From: CAWCDJ01 sp963796675
GTDB taxonomy: Bacteria; Acidobacteriota; Terriglobia; Bryobacterales; Bryobacteraceae
Assembly (NCBI GenBank): GCA_963796675.1
Contig: CAWCMS010000013.1
Location: 682,001 to 746,000 of the forward strand
Direction: 5' to 3'
Length of the DNA: 64,000 bases
Shown here: positions 28,534-38,901 of the stretch, piece by piece
Numbering within the stretch: position 1 is the stretch's first letter
Layout: each line of letters opens with the position of its first letter
The notes under the pieces: generated by a model
Told to the model about the DNA's origin: nothing
The model's input: the letters and a program-made list of their open reading frames with translations, nothing else
Databases searched by the model: none
Translations under genes and position numbers: made by a program

Positions 28534-30641
28534 CTATTGTAGCAACTCGGCCAATTCGGAAGCCTCGGAAACCGGCAACTGGCACGTGTAGTTACGGCAA
28601 ACGTACGCCGCCGCCCGTCCGCCGACCTTCTCCATGGATTCGACCGCCGGAATCCCTTCGGCCAGAGCCTTTCGCGATTCGGGCGAATCGACCAGCATCA
28701 CGATTCGGTTCGGCAGGAAGCGCGCGTGTACAGCTTGCACGAGCGCGGTGGTATCGCCGGAGTCGCGTTCGCCGACCAGGATGACCTGCTGCGGATCGCT
28801 GATGCGGAATTCGCACGCGGCGAGCAGGTAGGGCAGGGTCATGGGTCCGGCGGAAAGGCGCGGGGCGAAGGCGGCGAGGGCGTGTTCGACGGAGACGCGG
28901 AAGTCCGAGCGTGCCGTGAATTGCACCAGGCGCAGCAGGTTGAGGATGGCCACGGAGTTTCCGGAGGGCTCGGCGCCGTCGTAATCTTCCTTGACGCGCA
29001 TCAACAGGGTGCGGTCGAAGGCTGGGGAGCTGAAGAAAGCGCCCTGCTGGCGGTCTTCGAAGAACTCGATCTGCTTTTCGGTGATGCGGATGGCGAGCGC
29101 GAGATCGCGGTAGTCGAACTGCGCCTCGTAGAGATCGAGCAGGGCCTGCGCGAAGAGGGCGTAATCGTCCAGGAATGCCGGGATGGCGGCTTCGCCCGCG
29201 CGGTAGCGGCGCAGCAGGGTTCCGGTCTTGGGGTCGAACATGCGGCTGAGGATGAAATTGGCTGCGCGGCGCGCGGCCTCGGCGTAGCGCGGCTCATTGA
29301 GCGCGGCGCCAGCGAGCGCGAATGCCGAAATCATCAGGCCGTTCCAGGAGGTGAGGATCTTGTCGTCGAGATGCGGGCGGATGCGTTTCGAACGCGCTTC
29401 GAGCAGCAAAGCGCGGGCACGGTCGATGCCGGCGCGGACTTCGTCGGCGGTGCGGTCGAATTCCCGCGCGGTTTCCTCGATGGTGGCGGCCTGGTAGAGG
29501 ATGTTGCGGTTGGTGAACTCCTGGTGCGGATCGTTGGCGACGTTGCCGCCATCCGCCACGCCGTAGCGATGGCAGAACCATGCGGCTTCGGGCTGCGGGA
29601 CGGCAGGCGCCGGATCTCGTCGGCGGTCCAGATATAGAAGGCGCCCTCGCCCTTGACGTGCGGCTCTTCGGGATCGATGACGCTATCGGCGTCCTCGGCG
29701 GAGTAGAAGCCGCCCTCGGGGTCGGTCATGTCGCGGAGCACGTAATCGAGCGTGGCGCGCGCCACCTCGGCATAGGCGGCGTCGCCGGTGATCTGGAACG
29801 CATCCAGGTAGGACGTCGCGAGCTGCGCCTGGTCGTAGAGCATCTTCTCGAAGTGCGGGACGAACCAGCGCTCATCGACCGAGTAGCGGTGGAAGCCGCC
29901 GCCGAGCTGGTCGTTCATGCCGCCCTTGGCCATCTCGCGCAGGGTCAGCAGCACCATGTCGAGCGCTTCCTGGTTTTTGGTGCGGCGGTGGTAGCGAAGG
30001 AGGAACTCGAAGCCCGAAGGGCGCGGAAATTTCGGCGCGCCGCCGAAGCCGCCGAGTTGCGGATCGAAGGTGCGGCGGAAGACGAAGAAGCCGCTATCGA
30101 GCACGGCGTTATCGATGGTCTCGGCGTGTCCGGGCTCGACAGCAGCCTGCTTTTGAAGCTGCACCACAACGTCGCGCGCCGTTTCCTCGATCTGGTCGCG
30201 GCTGGTGCGCCAGGCGTCCTCGATCTGAGTGAGGATCGATGCGAAGCCGGGATGACCGTAGCGGTTTTCCGGCGGGAAGTAGGTGCCGCCGAAGAAGGGC
30301 TGGAGGTCGGGCGTCAGCCAGACGGACATGGGCCAGCCGCCGCTGCCGGTGGTGGCCTGGACGAACGTCATGTAGATGCGGTCGACGTCGGGCCGCTCTT
30401 CGCGGTCGACTTTGATCGAGATATAGGCGCGGTTGAGGATCTCGGCGATGCGCTCGTTTTCGAACGACTCGCGCTCCATGACGTGGCACCAGTGGCACGT
30501 CGAGTAGCCGATGGAAAGGAAGATCGGCTTGTTTTCGGCGCGCGCTTTTTCGAACGCCTCCGGCCCCCAGGGATACCAGTTCACCGGATTTCCGGCGTGC
30601 TGGAGCAGATAGGGACTCTTCTCTTCCGCGAGTTTATTCAT
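28534..30641 (-). CDS. DUF255 / YyaL-type thioredoxin-domain protein, one frame break
   Basis: About 700 residues. N-terminal thioredoxin-like domain (1-165): LAEEKSPYLLQHAGNPVNWY with the CHWCH motif (Cys49, Cys52) in GYSTCHWCHVMERESF and GGWPMSVWLTPDLQPFFGGT. The rest is an (alpha/alpha) barrel resembling glycosidases (GGMNDQLGGGFHRYSVDERW, LTSWNGLMISAFALAGAALN, FLDDYALFAQALLDLYEAQF). The frame breaks near 29607. Corrected sequence there reads EAAWFCHRYGVADGGNVAND. The family is widespread but its reaction is not established. It follows the DHDPS-type gene by 18 bp. Confidence 0.88.
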
Positions 30642-30659
30642 GTTGGTACCGCCCTGCCG

Positions 30660-31586
30660 TCAGGCCGTGACGCCTTTCGGCGCCGCAGTTGCAAAACCTT
30701 CTTTCGCGAGCTTCGCGAGTACGCCGGATACTGTGCGCGCGGCCTCCGCGGACACGCGCCCAATGGGCCGGCGGCAGCGTCCTGCGGGTACGCCGCACTG
30801 TTCCATACCCTCTTTGAGGATGGCCGGAAACGGATGCAGGGGCACCGTGGAAGCAAGTTCGTCCACCAGCTCTTGTAATCGCGCCGCCTCCGTGCGCCGG
30901 CCTTCGCGCCAGGCACGATAGAGCTCGACGAACAGCCCGGGGACGATATTGCCGCAGCCGGTGACGACGCCCGCGCAGCCGAGCTCGAGCGCGGCCAGCG
31001 TGAGCTTCTCCGGCCCCACCAGAACGATGAGGTCTCGTTCGGCGCACGCCAGGAAGGCCCCGGCCATTTCGAGACTGCCTCCGGAATCCTTAATGCCGAT
31101 GAGATTCTCGCAGGCGGCAGCGATGCGTCCGAGCGTTTTCGGTTCGAGCCCGACGCCGCCGTGCTGCGGGAAGTTGTACGCCAGCACCGGCAGCCGCACC
31201 GCGCGGCAGACGGTTATGTAATGTTCGAAGAGTTCGTCCTGCGAGGGCTTCAAATAGTAGGGCGTCACGATCGCAATGGCGTCGAGCCCGATCTCTTCGG
31301 CGGTGTGCGCGAGCCGGACCGTATCGCGCGTGGTGATGGATCCCACATTTCCGATAACGGGCACGCGGCCGGCCGCGGCCTCCATGCAAACCCGCAGGGA
31401 GCGGGCGCGCTCTTCCGCATCGAGCGTGCAAAACTCACCAGACGAACCGCCTGCAAACAGGCCGTTTACGCCGGCGTGGACGAGGCGATCGATGATGGTA
31501 CGCAAAGCAGCTCCATCGATCTCTTCATCTTCGCGGAATGGTGTAACAACAGCAGGAAGTACCCCCTCAATCGCGAGATCCGGCAC
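30660..31586 (-). CDS. DHDPS/NAL-family lyase
   Basis: 308 residues, class I pyruvate-dependent aldolase fold. LPAVVTPFREDEEIDGAALR starts the barrel. GLFAGGSSGEFCTLDAEERA binds the pyruvate carboxylate. The catalytic Tyr137 lies in VLAYNFPQ and the Schiff-base Lys166 in NLIGIKDSGGS. In true DapA the pyruvate-binding motif is G-T-T-G-E; here GGSSGEF. It could be dihydrodipicolinate synthase or a keto-acid sugar aldolase or dehydratase. The GTG at 31586 (VPDLAIEGVLPAVV) is chosen over longer readings that run into fumC's upstream region. Confidence 0.85.
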   Translation of the reverse strand: MPDLAIEGVLPAVVTPFREDEEIDGAALRTIIDRLVHAGVNGLFAGGSSGEFCTLDAEERARSLRVCMEAAAGRVPVIGNVGSITTRDTVRLAHTAEEIGLDAIAIVTPYYLKPSQDELFEHYITVCRAVRLPVLAYNFPQHGGVGLEPKTLGRIAAACENLIGIKDSGGSLEMAGAFLACAERDLIVLVGPEKLTLAALELGCAGVVTGCGNIVPGLFVELYRAWREGRRTEAARLQELVDELASTVPLHPFPAILKEGMEQCGVPAGRCRRPIGRVSAEAARTVSGVLAKLAKEGFATAAPKGVTA

Positions 31587-31621
31587 GCCTATATCGTAGC
31601 AGGCGCGGGCACAATAGAAGC

Positions 31622-32975
31622 ATGAGCGAAGCGTACCGGACGGAACGAGACACCATGGGCGAAATGCGCGTGCCCGAGTCCGCGTTGTATGGCGCACAGA
31701 CGGCGCGTGCGATCGAGAACTTTCCGATCAGCGGGCGCAAGTTGCCGCGGGCGTTTCTGCGAGCGCTCGGGTTGATTAAGAAGGCCGCAGCGCGGGTAAA
31801 CGGGCGGATGGGCAGTCTGCCTCCGGAGCTTGCGGAGGGCATCGCCAAAGCTGCCGCGGAAGTGGAAGCGGGACGGTACGACGAACACTTTCCGCTCGAT
31901 ATCTACCAGACCGGCAGCGGCACTTCCACCAACATGAACGCGAACGAGGTGATCGGCCGGCTGGCAGGGCGCGCATCCGAATGACGATGTGAACCGCGGG
32001 CAATCGAGCAACGACGTCATCCCGACGGCTATGCACGTGGCGGCGGCGCAGACGGTTGCGGAACGTCTGCTGCCGGCGATGCGCAAGTTGGCCGGGTCGC
32101 TCGAGCGGAAGGCCGGGCAGTTTCACGACATCATCAAGATCGGCCGGACCCACTTGCAGGATGCCGTGCCGATCCGCATGGGCCAGGAGTTCAGCGGCTA
32201 CGCACGCCAGGTGGAGGCCGCGCGTGAACGCGTGGAAGCAACGCTGCCGGGCATCTACGAGTTGGCTCTCGGCGGCACGGCGGTGGGCACGGGGCTGAAC
32301 GCGCCGGAGGGTTTCGCGGCGGGTGTGATCGCGGAACTGGCGGCGGAAACGGGGCTGCCGTTCGTCGAGGCGCGCAATCACTTCGAAGCGCAGGCGGCGC
32401 GCGACGCGGCGTGCTTCCTGAGCGGAGCATTGCGGACGTACGCGGTAGCGCTTACCAAGATCGCGAATGACATCCGCTGGCTTGGCTCGGGCCCGCGCTG
32501 CGGCTTGGGCGAGTTGAAACTGCCGGCCGTCCAGCCGGGCTCGAGCATCATGCCGGGCAAGGTGAACCCCGTGATCGCCGAGAGCGTGCTGATGGTATGC
32601 GCGCAGGTAATCGGCTACGACTCGACGATCACGTGGTGCGCGGCTGCGGGTAACTTCGAGCTGAACGTGATGATGCCGGTAATGGCCGCGGACCTTCTGG
32701 ACGCCATCGAGCTGTTGGCCGCGGCGTCGGAGAATTTTGCGGTGCGGCTGATCGACGGGCTCGAGGCCGATCGGGAACGCGCCGAAGGCTACGTGGAGCA
32801 ATCGCTCGCGATGGCTACGGCGCTTGCTCCGGAGATCGGCTATGAAAAGGCGGCCGCGCTTTCGAAGGAGGCCTACCGCGTCGGGCGCACGATCCGCGAG
32901 GTCACGCGCGAACAGTCCGGCCTGCCGGAAGAGCGGCTACGGAGGCTGCTCGATCCGGAAAGTCAGGTTGGGTAG
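31622..32975 (+). CDS. fumC: class II fumarate hydratase, one frame break
   Basis: Converts fumarate to malate in the TCA cycle. About 450 residues. MSEAYRTERDTMGEMRVPES and ALYGAQTARAIENFPISGRK are typical of the start, then PLDIYQTGSGTSTNMNANEV. The frame breaks near 31970 (GRASE-stop in one frame, AHPNDDVNRGQSSNDVIPTA in the other) and continues to the signature GSSIMPGKVNPVIAESVLMV. Aspartase is closely related, but the HPNDDVNRGQSSNDVIPTA and WCAAAGNFELNVMMPVMA forms favour fumarase. Divergent from the DHDPS-family gene, 35 bp between starts. Confidence 0.9.
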
Positions 32976-32987
32976 GCCCGCCGGCGT

Positions 32988-33290
32988 TTAGTGCCAGTGG
33001 CCCTTTTGCAAGCGCCAGTCTTTGCCATGCTTTTGCCAGCGGTCTGGAACCCAGGTGGCATGCCCGTGCGGCGGTCTCTCCCAGCGGCCCTCGCGCCATG
33101 CCCAACTGGAGCCGCTACGGTCCCAAAAACCTTGAACCCAGACGTAACCGGGGCCCGGCGCTACGCCAACTGCTGCGTAACGCGGGGGCGGCGGGCCTCC
33201 ATACGATGCATAATACGAGCCGTGCGCGGCGCAGCCGGTTAGAAAAGTGCCGGCGATCACAAAGGCAGTTGCCAGAAATTTTTTCATCAT
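32988..33290 (-). CDS. YXWGXW-type lipoprotein
   Basis: 100 residues. MMKKFLATAFVIAGTFLTGC is a lipoprotein signal with the lipobox LTGC, so the mature protein starts at Cys20. The rest is rich in Tyr, Trp, Gly and Pro, with repeats PGPGYVWVQGFWDRSGSSWA, WREGRWERPPHGHATWVPDR, WQKHGKDWRLQKGHW, matching the YXWGXW motif family. GGAGGG precedes ATG 33290. Probably an outer-membrane or periplasmic structural lipoprotein. Function unknown. Convergent with fumC. Confidence 0.85.
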   Translation of the reverse strand: MMKKFLATAFVIAGTFLTGCAAHGSYYASYGGPPPPRYAAVGVAPGPGYVWVQGFWDRSGSSWAWREGRWERPPHGHATWVPDRWQKHGKDWRLQKGHWH

Positions 33291-33383
33291 TTTGCCCTCC
33301 TGTCGGTTGGATCGCAATTGCAGGACCGTTCGTTTCGGTGCGTGAAGGGGAGTTAATATTAGAAAGCATTCATGAGGTAAGTG

Positions 33384-33857
33384 ATGGCCAGGGTAACCGA
33401 ACTCCACGTAAACGGCTCGATGCGCCGCATCGATGCCGATCCCGAACGCACGCTCCTGAGCGTGCTTCGCGACGACCTCGATCTTACGGGCACTAAGTAT
33501 GGATGCGGCGAAGGTCAGTGTGCGGCCTGCACGGTTCTTGTCGACGGCGTCCCGTCTCACTCGTGCCTCACCAAGGTGGGGGCGGTGGCGGGCAAACACA
33601 TCGTCACTATCGAAGGGCTGGCCGCGGAAGGCGAGTTGCATCCCGTACAGGAAGCGTTCCTCGAAGCCGATGCCATGCAGTGCGGCTGGTGCACGCCGGG
33701 AATGATTCTCGGAGCGGTGGGACTGCTCGCGCGGAATCCGCATCCGAGCGATGCCGAAATCGTAAGCGGCATGAATGGCCACATCTGCCGCTGCGGCACG
33801 TATCCGCGGGTAGTCGCGGCGATTCGCGCAGCCGCGCGCAAGGGAGCCCGGGCATGA
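33384..33857 (+). CDS. [2Fe-2S] subunit of a molybdenum hydroxylase
   Basis: 157 residues, small electron-transfer subunit of the xanthine dehydrogenase/isoquinoline-oxidoreductase family. The plant-ferredoxin-type cluster uses Cys41, 46, 49 and 61 (KYGCGEGQCAACTVLVDG). The second cluster uses Cys100, 103, 135 and 137 (AMQCGWCTPGM and HICRCGTYP). Its stop overlaps the next gene's start in an ATGA, so the two are translationally coupled. There is no FAD subunit, so electrons probably go straight to a cytochrome or other acceptor. Confidence 0.93.
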   Translation: MARVTELHVNGSMRRIDADPERTLLSVLRDDLDLTGTKYGCGEGQCAACTVLVDGVPSHSCLTKVGAVAGKHIVTIEGLAAEGELHPVQEAFLEADAMQCGWCTPGMILGAVGLLARNPHPSDAEIVSGMNGHICRCGTYPRVVAAIRAAARKGARA

Positions 33858-35869
33858 GGCGGCGCGATTTTTTCGCCGCCCTCGGCGGCGGCATCGTGGT
33901 GCTGCTGGTGGACGACGCGGATGCGCAGGAATCAGGCGGTGGCTCGCGCCGTGGCACGCGTGAAGCTTCGCCCGAAGCGTTGAGCGCATGGCTGCACATC
34001 GGCGAGGCGGGAATCGTCACGGTCTTCACGGGCAAGGTGGAGGTCGGGCAGAACGCGCGCACGTCGCTGACGCAGGCGGTGGCGGAAGAGTTGCACGCGC
34101 CGGCATCATCGATCCGCATGGTGATGGGCGACACGGCGCTCACTCCCTTCGACATGGGCACCTTCGGCAGTATGACGACGCCGCGGATGTGGCCGCAGAT
34201 TCGCAAAGCGGCTGCTACTGCGCGCGAAATGCTGATCGATCTCGCCGTGGAGAAGTGGAAGGTGGAGCGGTCGGCCGTCGCGGTGGCGAAAGGCAAGCTT
34301 ACGGCGGGCACGCACAGCGCGGGCTTCGGCGAGTTGACGCAGGGGCAGAAGCTCACCCGCACCATTCCCGCGGCGGCGGCGCTGACACCGGCGACGGAGT
34401 GGAAGGTCGCGGGGACGTCGCTCGCGAAGGTCAATGGGCGGGCGATGGTCACCGGCGCGCATCGCTACGCCTACGATGTGCGGCGGCCGGGAATGCTGCA
34501 CGGGAAGGTGCTGTATCCGCCTTCCTTCGGCGCGACACTCGATTCGCTCGACGCCTCGAAGGCCGAGGCGATGACCGGCGTGAAAGTCGTGTGGGAAGGC
34601 GACTTCGTCGGAGTCACCGCGCCGGACATCGAGTCGGCCGAGCGCGCTCTGGCGGCGCTCGACGCGCGCTGGAAGGAATTGCGCGCGGAAACGTCGAGCC
34701 GCGAGGTCTACGACTATTTCCGCAAGACCGCCTCCGATGCGGGGCCCGCGAAATCGGACCTGGTGACTTACACCGTCGCTTACATCGCGCACGTTCCGCT
34801 AGAACCGCGAGCGGCGGTAGCGGAGTGGGAGGGCGATGGCGTCACGGTGTGGACCGGCACGCAGCGGCCGTTCGGCGTTCGCAGCGAGCTTTCCGGGCAC
34901 TTCGGCATCCCTGAGACCAGCGTGCATGTGATGATGCCGGATACCGGCTCGGGCTATGGCGGCAAGCACTCGGGCGAAGCGGCCCTCGAGGCCGCGCGCC
35001 TCGCGAAGGCCACGGGCAAGCCAGTGAAGCGCAACTGGACGCGCGCCGAGGAGATGACGTGGGCTTACTTCCGGCCGGGCGGCACGATCGATGTCGGCGG
35101 CAAAGCGGGCGCGGACGGTGTCATCACGGGTTGGGAGTTCCACAATTACAACTCGGGGTCCTCGGGACTCGAATCGCCCTACGAGATTGCGAACCGCGTG
35201 GAGCGGTACCACCAGTCGAAGGCGCCGCTCAAGCAGGGGTCCTACCGCGGGCTGGCGGCGACCGCGAATCATTTCGTGCGCGAGAGCTACATGGATGAGC
35301 TGGCGCACTCGGTGCAGATGGACCCGCTCGAATTCCGGCTCAAGAATGCGAAGAACGAGCGGCTGCGGAACGTGATTGTGGCGGCGGCGGAGAAGTTCGG
35401 CTGGAAGGAGCGGAAGACGACGGACGGCCACGGCTTCGGCATGGCTGCCGGTTTCGAGAAGGGCGGCTACGTGGCGGCCTGCGCCGAAATCAGCGTGACC
35501 AACGGCGCGGTGAAGGTGCTGCGCGTGGTGGAAGCGTTCGAGTGCGGCGCGGTGGTGAACCCCGAACACCTGCGCAACCAGGTGGAGGGAGCGGTGGCCA
35601 TGGGGCTCGGCGGAGCACTTTTCGAGCAAGTCGATTTCGCGGGGAACCGCATTCTGAACGCGAAGCTCTCGCGCTACCGCGTGCCTCGCTTCAAAGACAT
35701 GCCCGCGATCGAAAGCGTGCTGCTCGATCGCAAAGACCTGGTGTCGGCGGGCGCGGGGGAAACGCCGATCGTGGGGGTCGCTCCAGCCATCGGTAATGCG
35801 ATTTTCGACGCGACGGGCCAACGCATTCGCACAATGCCGCTGGCGCCCAAGGGACTCGAGAACGGGTAA
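33854..35869 (+). CDS. molybdopterin-binding subunit of a periplasmic molybdenum hydroxylase (IorB-like)
   Basis: 671 residues. The N-terminus MRRRDFFAALGGGIVVLL is a twin-arginine signal (RRDFF), so the folded complex is exported. Molybdopterin-region motifs: VEVGQNARTSLTQAVAEELH, GDTALTPFDMGTFGSMTTP, GTQRPFGVRSELSGHFGIPE, PDTGSGYGGKHSGEAALEAA and the C-terminal GAGETPIVGVAPAIGNAIF with the catalytic Glu. Substrate is unknown and could be an aldehyde or N-heterocycle. ATG 33854 is set by the Tat motif and the ATGA overlap. Confidence 0.92.
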   Translation: MRRRDFFAALGGGIVVLLVDDADAQESGGGSRRGTREASPEALSAWLHIGEAGIVTVFTGKVEVGQNARTSLTQAVAEELHAPASSIRMVMGDTALTPFDMGTFGSMTTPRMWPQIRKAAATAREMLIDLAVEKWKVERSAVAVAKGKLTAGTHSAGFGELTQGQKLTRTIPAAAALTPATEWKVAGTSLAKVNGRAMVTGAHRYAYDVRRPGMLHGKVLYPPSFGATLDSLDASKAEAMTGVKVVWEGDFVGVTAPDIESAERALAALDARWKELRAETSSREVYDYFRKTASDAGPAKSDLVTYTVAYIAHVPLEPRAAVAEWEGDGVTVWTGTQRPFGVRSELSGHFGIPETSVHVMMPDTGSGYGGKHSGEAALEAARLAKATGKPVKRNWTRAEEMTWAYFRPGGTIDVGGKAGADGVITGWEFHNYNSGSSGLESPYEIANRVERYHQSKAPLKQGSYRGLAATANHFVRESYMDELAHSVQMDPLEFRLKNAKNERLRNVIVAAAEKFGWKERKTTDGHGFGMAAGFEKGGYVAACAEISVTNGAVKVLRVVEAFECGAVVNPEHLRNQVEGAVAMGLGGALFEQVDFAGNRILNAKLSRYRVPRFKDMPAIESVLLDRKDLVSAGAGETPIVGVAPAIGNAIFDATGQRIRTMPLAPKGLENG

Positions 35870-35880
35870 GGATCCGCGCG

Positions 35881-36930
35881 CTACATCTTAGCGGCTTCGG
35901 AGCGTGAGAGCGTCCGCGCCATGCGCCTCGGGGCCTGCTTGCTGACGGGCTCGTATTGGAACCAGCTGGCGATATATTGATCGTCGACGCGCCTGGCGGA
36001 TTGGATCAGGCGGCGCTTCCGGACCACACGGCGCAGGTTCTTCGCCAGGAACCAGAATGCCTTGAGAGAGCTGTGCTCCCACAATACGCAGCAGGCGACA
36101 ACGGTCAGATCGCGGGCCGTAATCGAAAGGCAGTTGCGAAGGTATAAGTCAGGTGAGATATTTTTCAACCGCATCAGGAAGCGGTTCTTCACCGAGTGCA
36201 TGTTGATTTCGGCCGGCAGGGCGCGGCGGTTGCCGGGCAGTACCTTACGCACGTGATAGCCGCGGGCGTAGGGCACATACAAGCACTTCCATCCCATCAA
36301 CTGCGCGCGCCAGGCGACGTCGGCATCTTCGCGGTACACGAAGAAATCGGAGTCGAAGAACTCGCCATCGAGTGAAATGTCATCGATCATCGCGCGGCGA
36401 TAGAGCGCCGCGGCGGCGGTGGCGCCGAACACGTATTCATACTGCAGATAGTGGCCGTTATCTACTTCCTGGCTGCCGCGGTCCAGGTGTCGGAGCATGG
36501 GGTTGAAGTAAATGCCCGTCGAATCGACGATCGGCTTCTCCGGAATCTCAAAGTGCGACGTCATGGTGAGTAACTTGCCGCACACGGAGCCGATTTGCGG
36601 ATCCAACTGGGCTGCCTCTACCAGCGACCGGATGAAATCCGGAAGCAGGAGCACGTCCGGGTTCAAGGTCAGTACCCAATTGCCGCTGGACATGCGGATG
36701 GCCTGGTTCTGTGCAGCGGCAAACCCTACATTCTCGTCGTTGTAGTAGACCTGGACGCGGTCCTCGAACTGTTCCAGAATATCGATCGTGCCGTCCGTCG
36801 AAGCATTGTCTACGACAATGATCTCCCGGTCCGGATACTTCTGAGCCAGCACGGATTCGAGGCAGCGCTTGATAAAGCGGCCACTGTTGTAAGTTACTAG
36901 CGTCACAGAGACGGAGTCGTGGTGCGCCAT
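35881..36930 (-). CDS. glycosyltransferase family 2
   Basis: 349 residues. GT-A fold: VSVTLVTYNSGRFIKRCLES starts the sheet, EIIVVDNASTDGTIDILEQ follows, and the divalent-metal region is VLTLNPDVLLLPDF. The later segment DFFVYREDADVAWRAQLMGW is the acceptor region of rhamnosyl-type GT2 enzymes, as in WbbL. A basic C-terminal tail (RRVVRKRRLIQSARR) may contact the membrane. It is the last of a leftward run of four GT2 genes, so it probably builds a surface polysaccharide. Confidence 0.88.
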   Translation of the reverse strand: MAHHDSVSVTLVTYNSGRFIKRCLESVLAQKYPDREIIVVDNASTDGTIDILEQFEDRVQVYYNDENVGFAAAQNQAIRMSSGNWVLTLNPDVLLLPDFIRSLVEAAQLDPQIGSVCGKLLTMTSHFEIPEKPIVDSTGIYFNPMLRHLDRGSQEVDNGHYLQYEYVFGATAAAALYRRAMIDDISLDGEFFDSDFFVYREDADVAWRAQLMGWKCLYVPYARGYHVRKVLPGNRRALPAEINMHSVKNRFLMRLKNISPDLYLRNCLSITARDLTVVACCVLWEHSSLKAFWFLAKNLRRVVRKRRLIQSARRVDDQYIASWFQYEPVSKQAPRRMARTLSRSEAAKM

Positions 36931-36969
36931 GAACAGGAACCTGAGTTCGAACTTTCCGTACTTCCGTAT

Positions 36970-37914
36970 TTACTGAGATATAGGACCGGAGAGAATACCT
37001 CCGTCCCTCCAACCAACAAACAGACATTGGCCGGCGAGCCGAACGACCTTACTGTAAACCGCCAGGGGCTTCAAGCTTCGGGTCGAGGCCGTCTCCACCA
37101 GGAGACGTACGAGGGAACCCGTTACGACTGCAAGGCACACTACCCTCAGACCCAATGGGCGAAAGTGCTTTGCCGAATACCTTAGAAGACTACGATACCA
37201 GTAAACTTGACGCAACTCTACTGTTAGCTTCGAGATCGAGTGTGCGCCAGTGTGTTTCGCCACAGCCTTTGGCTCGTAATACAAGCGGTACCCTCGTTGA
37301 CTCGCGCGGCGGCAAAAATCGACATCTTCGAACCAGAGCGGATGGAATCCTTCATCGAATCCGCCCAATTCCTCCCACACCGCGCGGCGAATCATCAGAA
37401 ATGCTCCGGCGGGTTGTTCCACCGGAATACGACGCGTGTAGTCCAACCCGAGACCACGATACTTACGATTCACTGGGTTCGTCGGCCAGATCCGATTTAG
37501 CAAGAGAGATTCCAAAGCGAGTGCGGCAACGGTTGGAAAGCCACGAACCATGAAGCCGACTTGAGGCAATCCATCGCGGCCGAGAAGCAAACCGCCGGCG
37601 GCCGCGGCGCCAGGCTGCGAGCATGCCTCCAGCAGAGCGGCCAAACCGCTTTGCAGAACAGAGTCCGGGTTGAGAACCAGCACAAAATCGCGATTTACCG
37701 CGGAAAACCCTTGATTTACCGCCCCTGCGAAGCCGCGATTGGTCGAGTTGGCAATGAGATCGACGCCGTGTTTCCTGACTTCCGCCACCGTTCCATCGGC
37801 GGACGCATTATCCACTACGAGGACCTGGGAGCCGGTCTCGCGGAGCGCGTCCAGGCACGAGCCGATTTCCAGTTCCGAATTGTGAGTAACGATGACCACG
37901 CCGAGGCTCTGCAT
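36970..37914 (-). CDS. glycosyltransferase family 2
   Basis: 314 residues. LGVVIVTHNSELEIGSCLDA, QVLVVDNASADGTVAEVR, DFVLVLNPDSVLQSG and FHPLWFEDVDFCRRASQRGY define a rhamnosyl-like GT2. Near the C-terminus a hydrophobic stretch (LRVVCLAVVTGSLVRLLVET) suggests membrane association. It starts 3 bp after the preceding GT2 stop, so the two are an operon. Confidence 0.88.
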   Translation of the reverse strand: MQSLGVVIVTHNSELEIGSCLDALRETGSQVLVVDNASADGTVAEVRKHGVDLIANSTNRGFAGAVNQGFSAVNRDFVLVLNPDSVLQSGLAALLEACSQPGAAAAGGLLLGRDGLPQVGFMVRGFPTVAALALESLLLNRIWPTNPVNRKYRGLGLDYTRRIPVEQPAGAFLMIRRAVWEELGGFDEGFHPLWFEDVDFCRRASQRGYRLYYEPKAVAKHTGAHSISKLTVELRQVYWYRSLLRYSAKHFRPLGLRVVCLAVVTGSLVRLLVETASTRSLKPLAVYSKVVRLAGQCLFVGWRDGGILSGPISQ

Positions 37915-37917
37915 GTG

Positions 37918-38901
37918 TCACTTTGCCTCACCGGTGGTAAGTAGAAAGTACAGTCTCCAGTAAAGATCTTCGCTGCTACCTTGCTGTAGTTCGCGAATCG
38001 AGACTTCATTCGCACGCAGATGGTCCAGTAGCAATGGGTGATGGACCGTACATTCGCGGCGGAACTCAGGAAATCTCCGCAGTCCTTCGATCTTTCCTCT
38101 GAGCCAGGCGAACCCGGTGGCATGACGCAAGGCGAGCAGGCCCCAGAGCGCCTGAGCGACCGCAGCCGGCCAGGCGCAGGCCCGCAGATCGCGCCGTGAA
38201 TAGTGGCGAGCCAGCAGCCAGGCCTGATTGCGGGAGATGCGGCGTACCGTGTCGCGATGCCATCGGCCCAGCGCGGCGCTTCCCCGGTGCCAGGCGACCG
38301 CTTCCGGTACGTACTCGCCCGCGAGTCCCAGTGCGGCACAGCGCATTCCGAAATCGACATCTTCGAGGTACGACTCGAAGCGCTCTTCGAGCGGCCCCGC
38401 CTTTTCAAACAACGCAGCGCGAAACACGGCGGCAGTCCAGGGCGGCGACGAGATCGAGCGCCGGGCGTGCCAGGCCGGGGCGTCCGCGCATCCGTTGCCC
38501 GCGCGCCAGGCGGTGCCGCCGCGGCAGACGAGGTCGAACGTGCCGTCGATCCTGCCGGAGCCATCCGCCGCGAGGATCCGTCCGGTTGCGAACCAGGAGC
38601 TGGTTGCCGTGAGCAGCGCAAAATAATCGGGCGCGAGTTCCACGTCGCTATTGAGGACCGCGATCCATTCAGCGTGCGCCTCGCGGATGCCGCGATTCAC
38701 GGCCGGGGCGAAGCCGGCGTTGCGGCCCATGGCGATGACTTCCGCTCCGAGCTCGCGGGCGGCCTCCGGCGCGCCATCGGTCGAGCCGTTGTCGACGACC
38801 AATACGCGGTCCGGACGGAGGGTCTGCCGGGCGATGCTCGCCAGCAGTTTCTCCACGAGCGGCCGGCCGTTCCAGACCGGCACGATTGCGGCCAGGCTCA
38901 T
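37918..38901 (-). CDS. glycosyltransferase family 2
   Basis: 327 residues. LAAIVPVWNGRPLVEKLLAS, RVLVVDNGSTDGAPEAARE, WIAVLNSDVELAPDYFALLT and FESYLEDVDFGMRCAALGLA are GT2 landmarks. The start overlaps the stop of the upstream GT2 by 4 bp (ATGA). The C-terminal 90 residues are Leu/Arg-rich (ACAWPAAVAQALWGLLALRH). Acceptor and donor unknown. Confidence 0.88.
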   Translation of the reverse strand: MSLAAIVPVWNGRPLVEKLLASIARQTLRPDRVLVVDNGSTDGAPEAARELGAEVIAMGRNAGFAPAVNRGIREAHAEWIAVLNSDVELAPDYFALLTATSSWFATGRILAADGSGRIDGTFDLVCRGGTAWRAGNGCADAPAWHARRSISSPPWTAAVFRAALFEKAGPLEERFESYLEDVDFGMRCAALGLAGEYVPEAVAWHRGSAALGRWHRDTVRRISRNQAWLLARHYSRRDLRACAWPAAVAQALWGLLALRHATGFAWLRGKIEGLRRFPEFRRECTVHHPLLLDHLRANEVSIRELQQGSSEDLYWRLYFLLTTGEAK

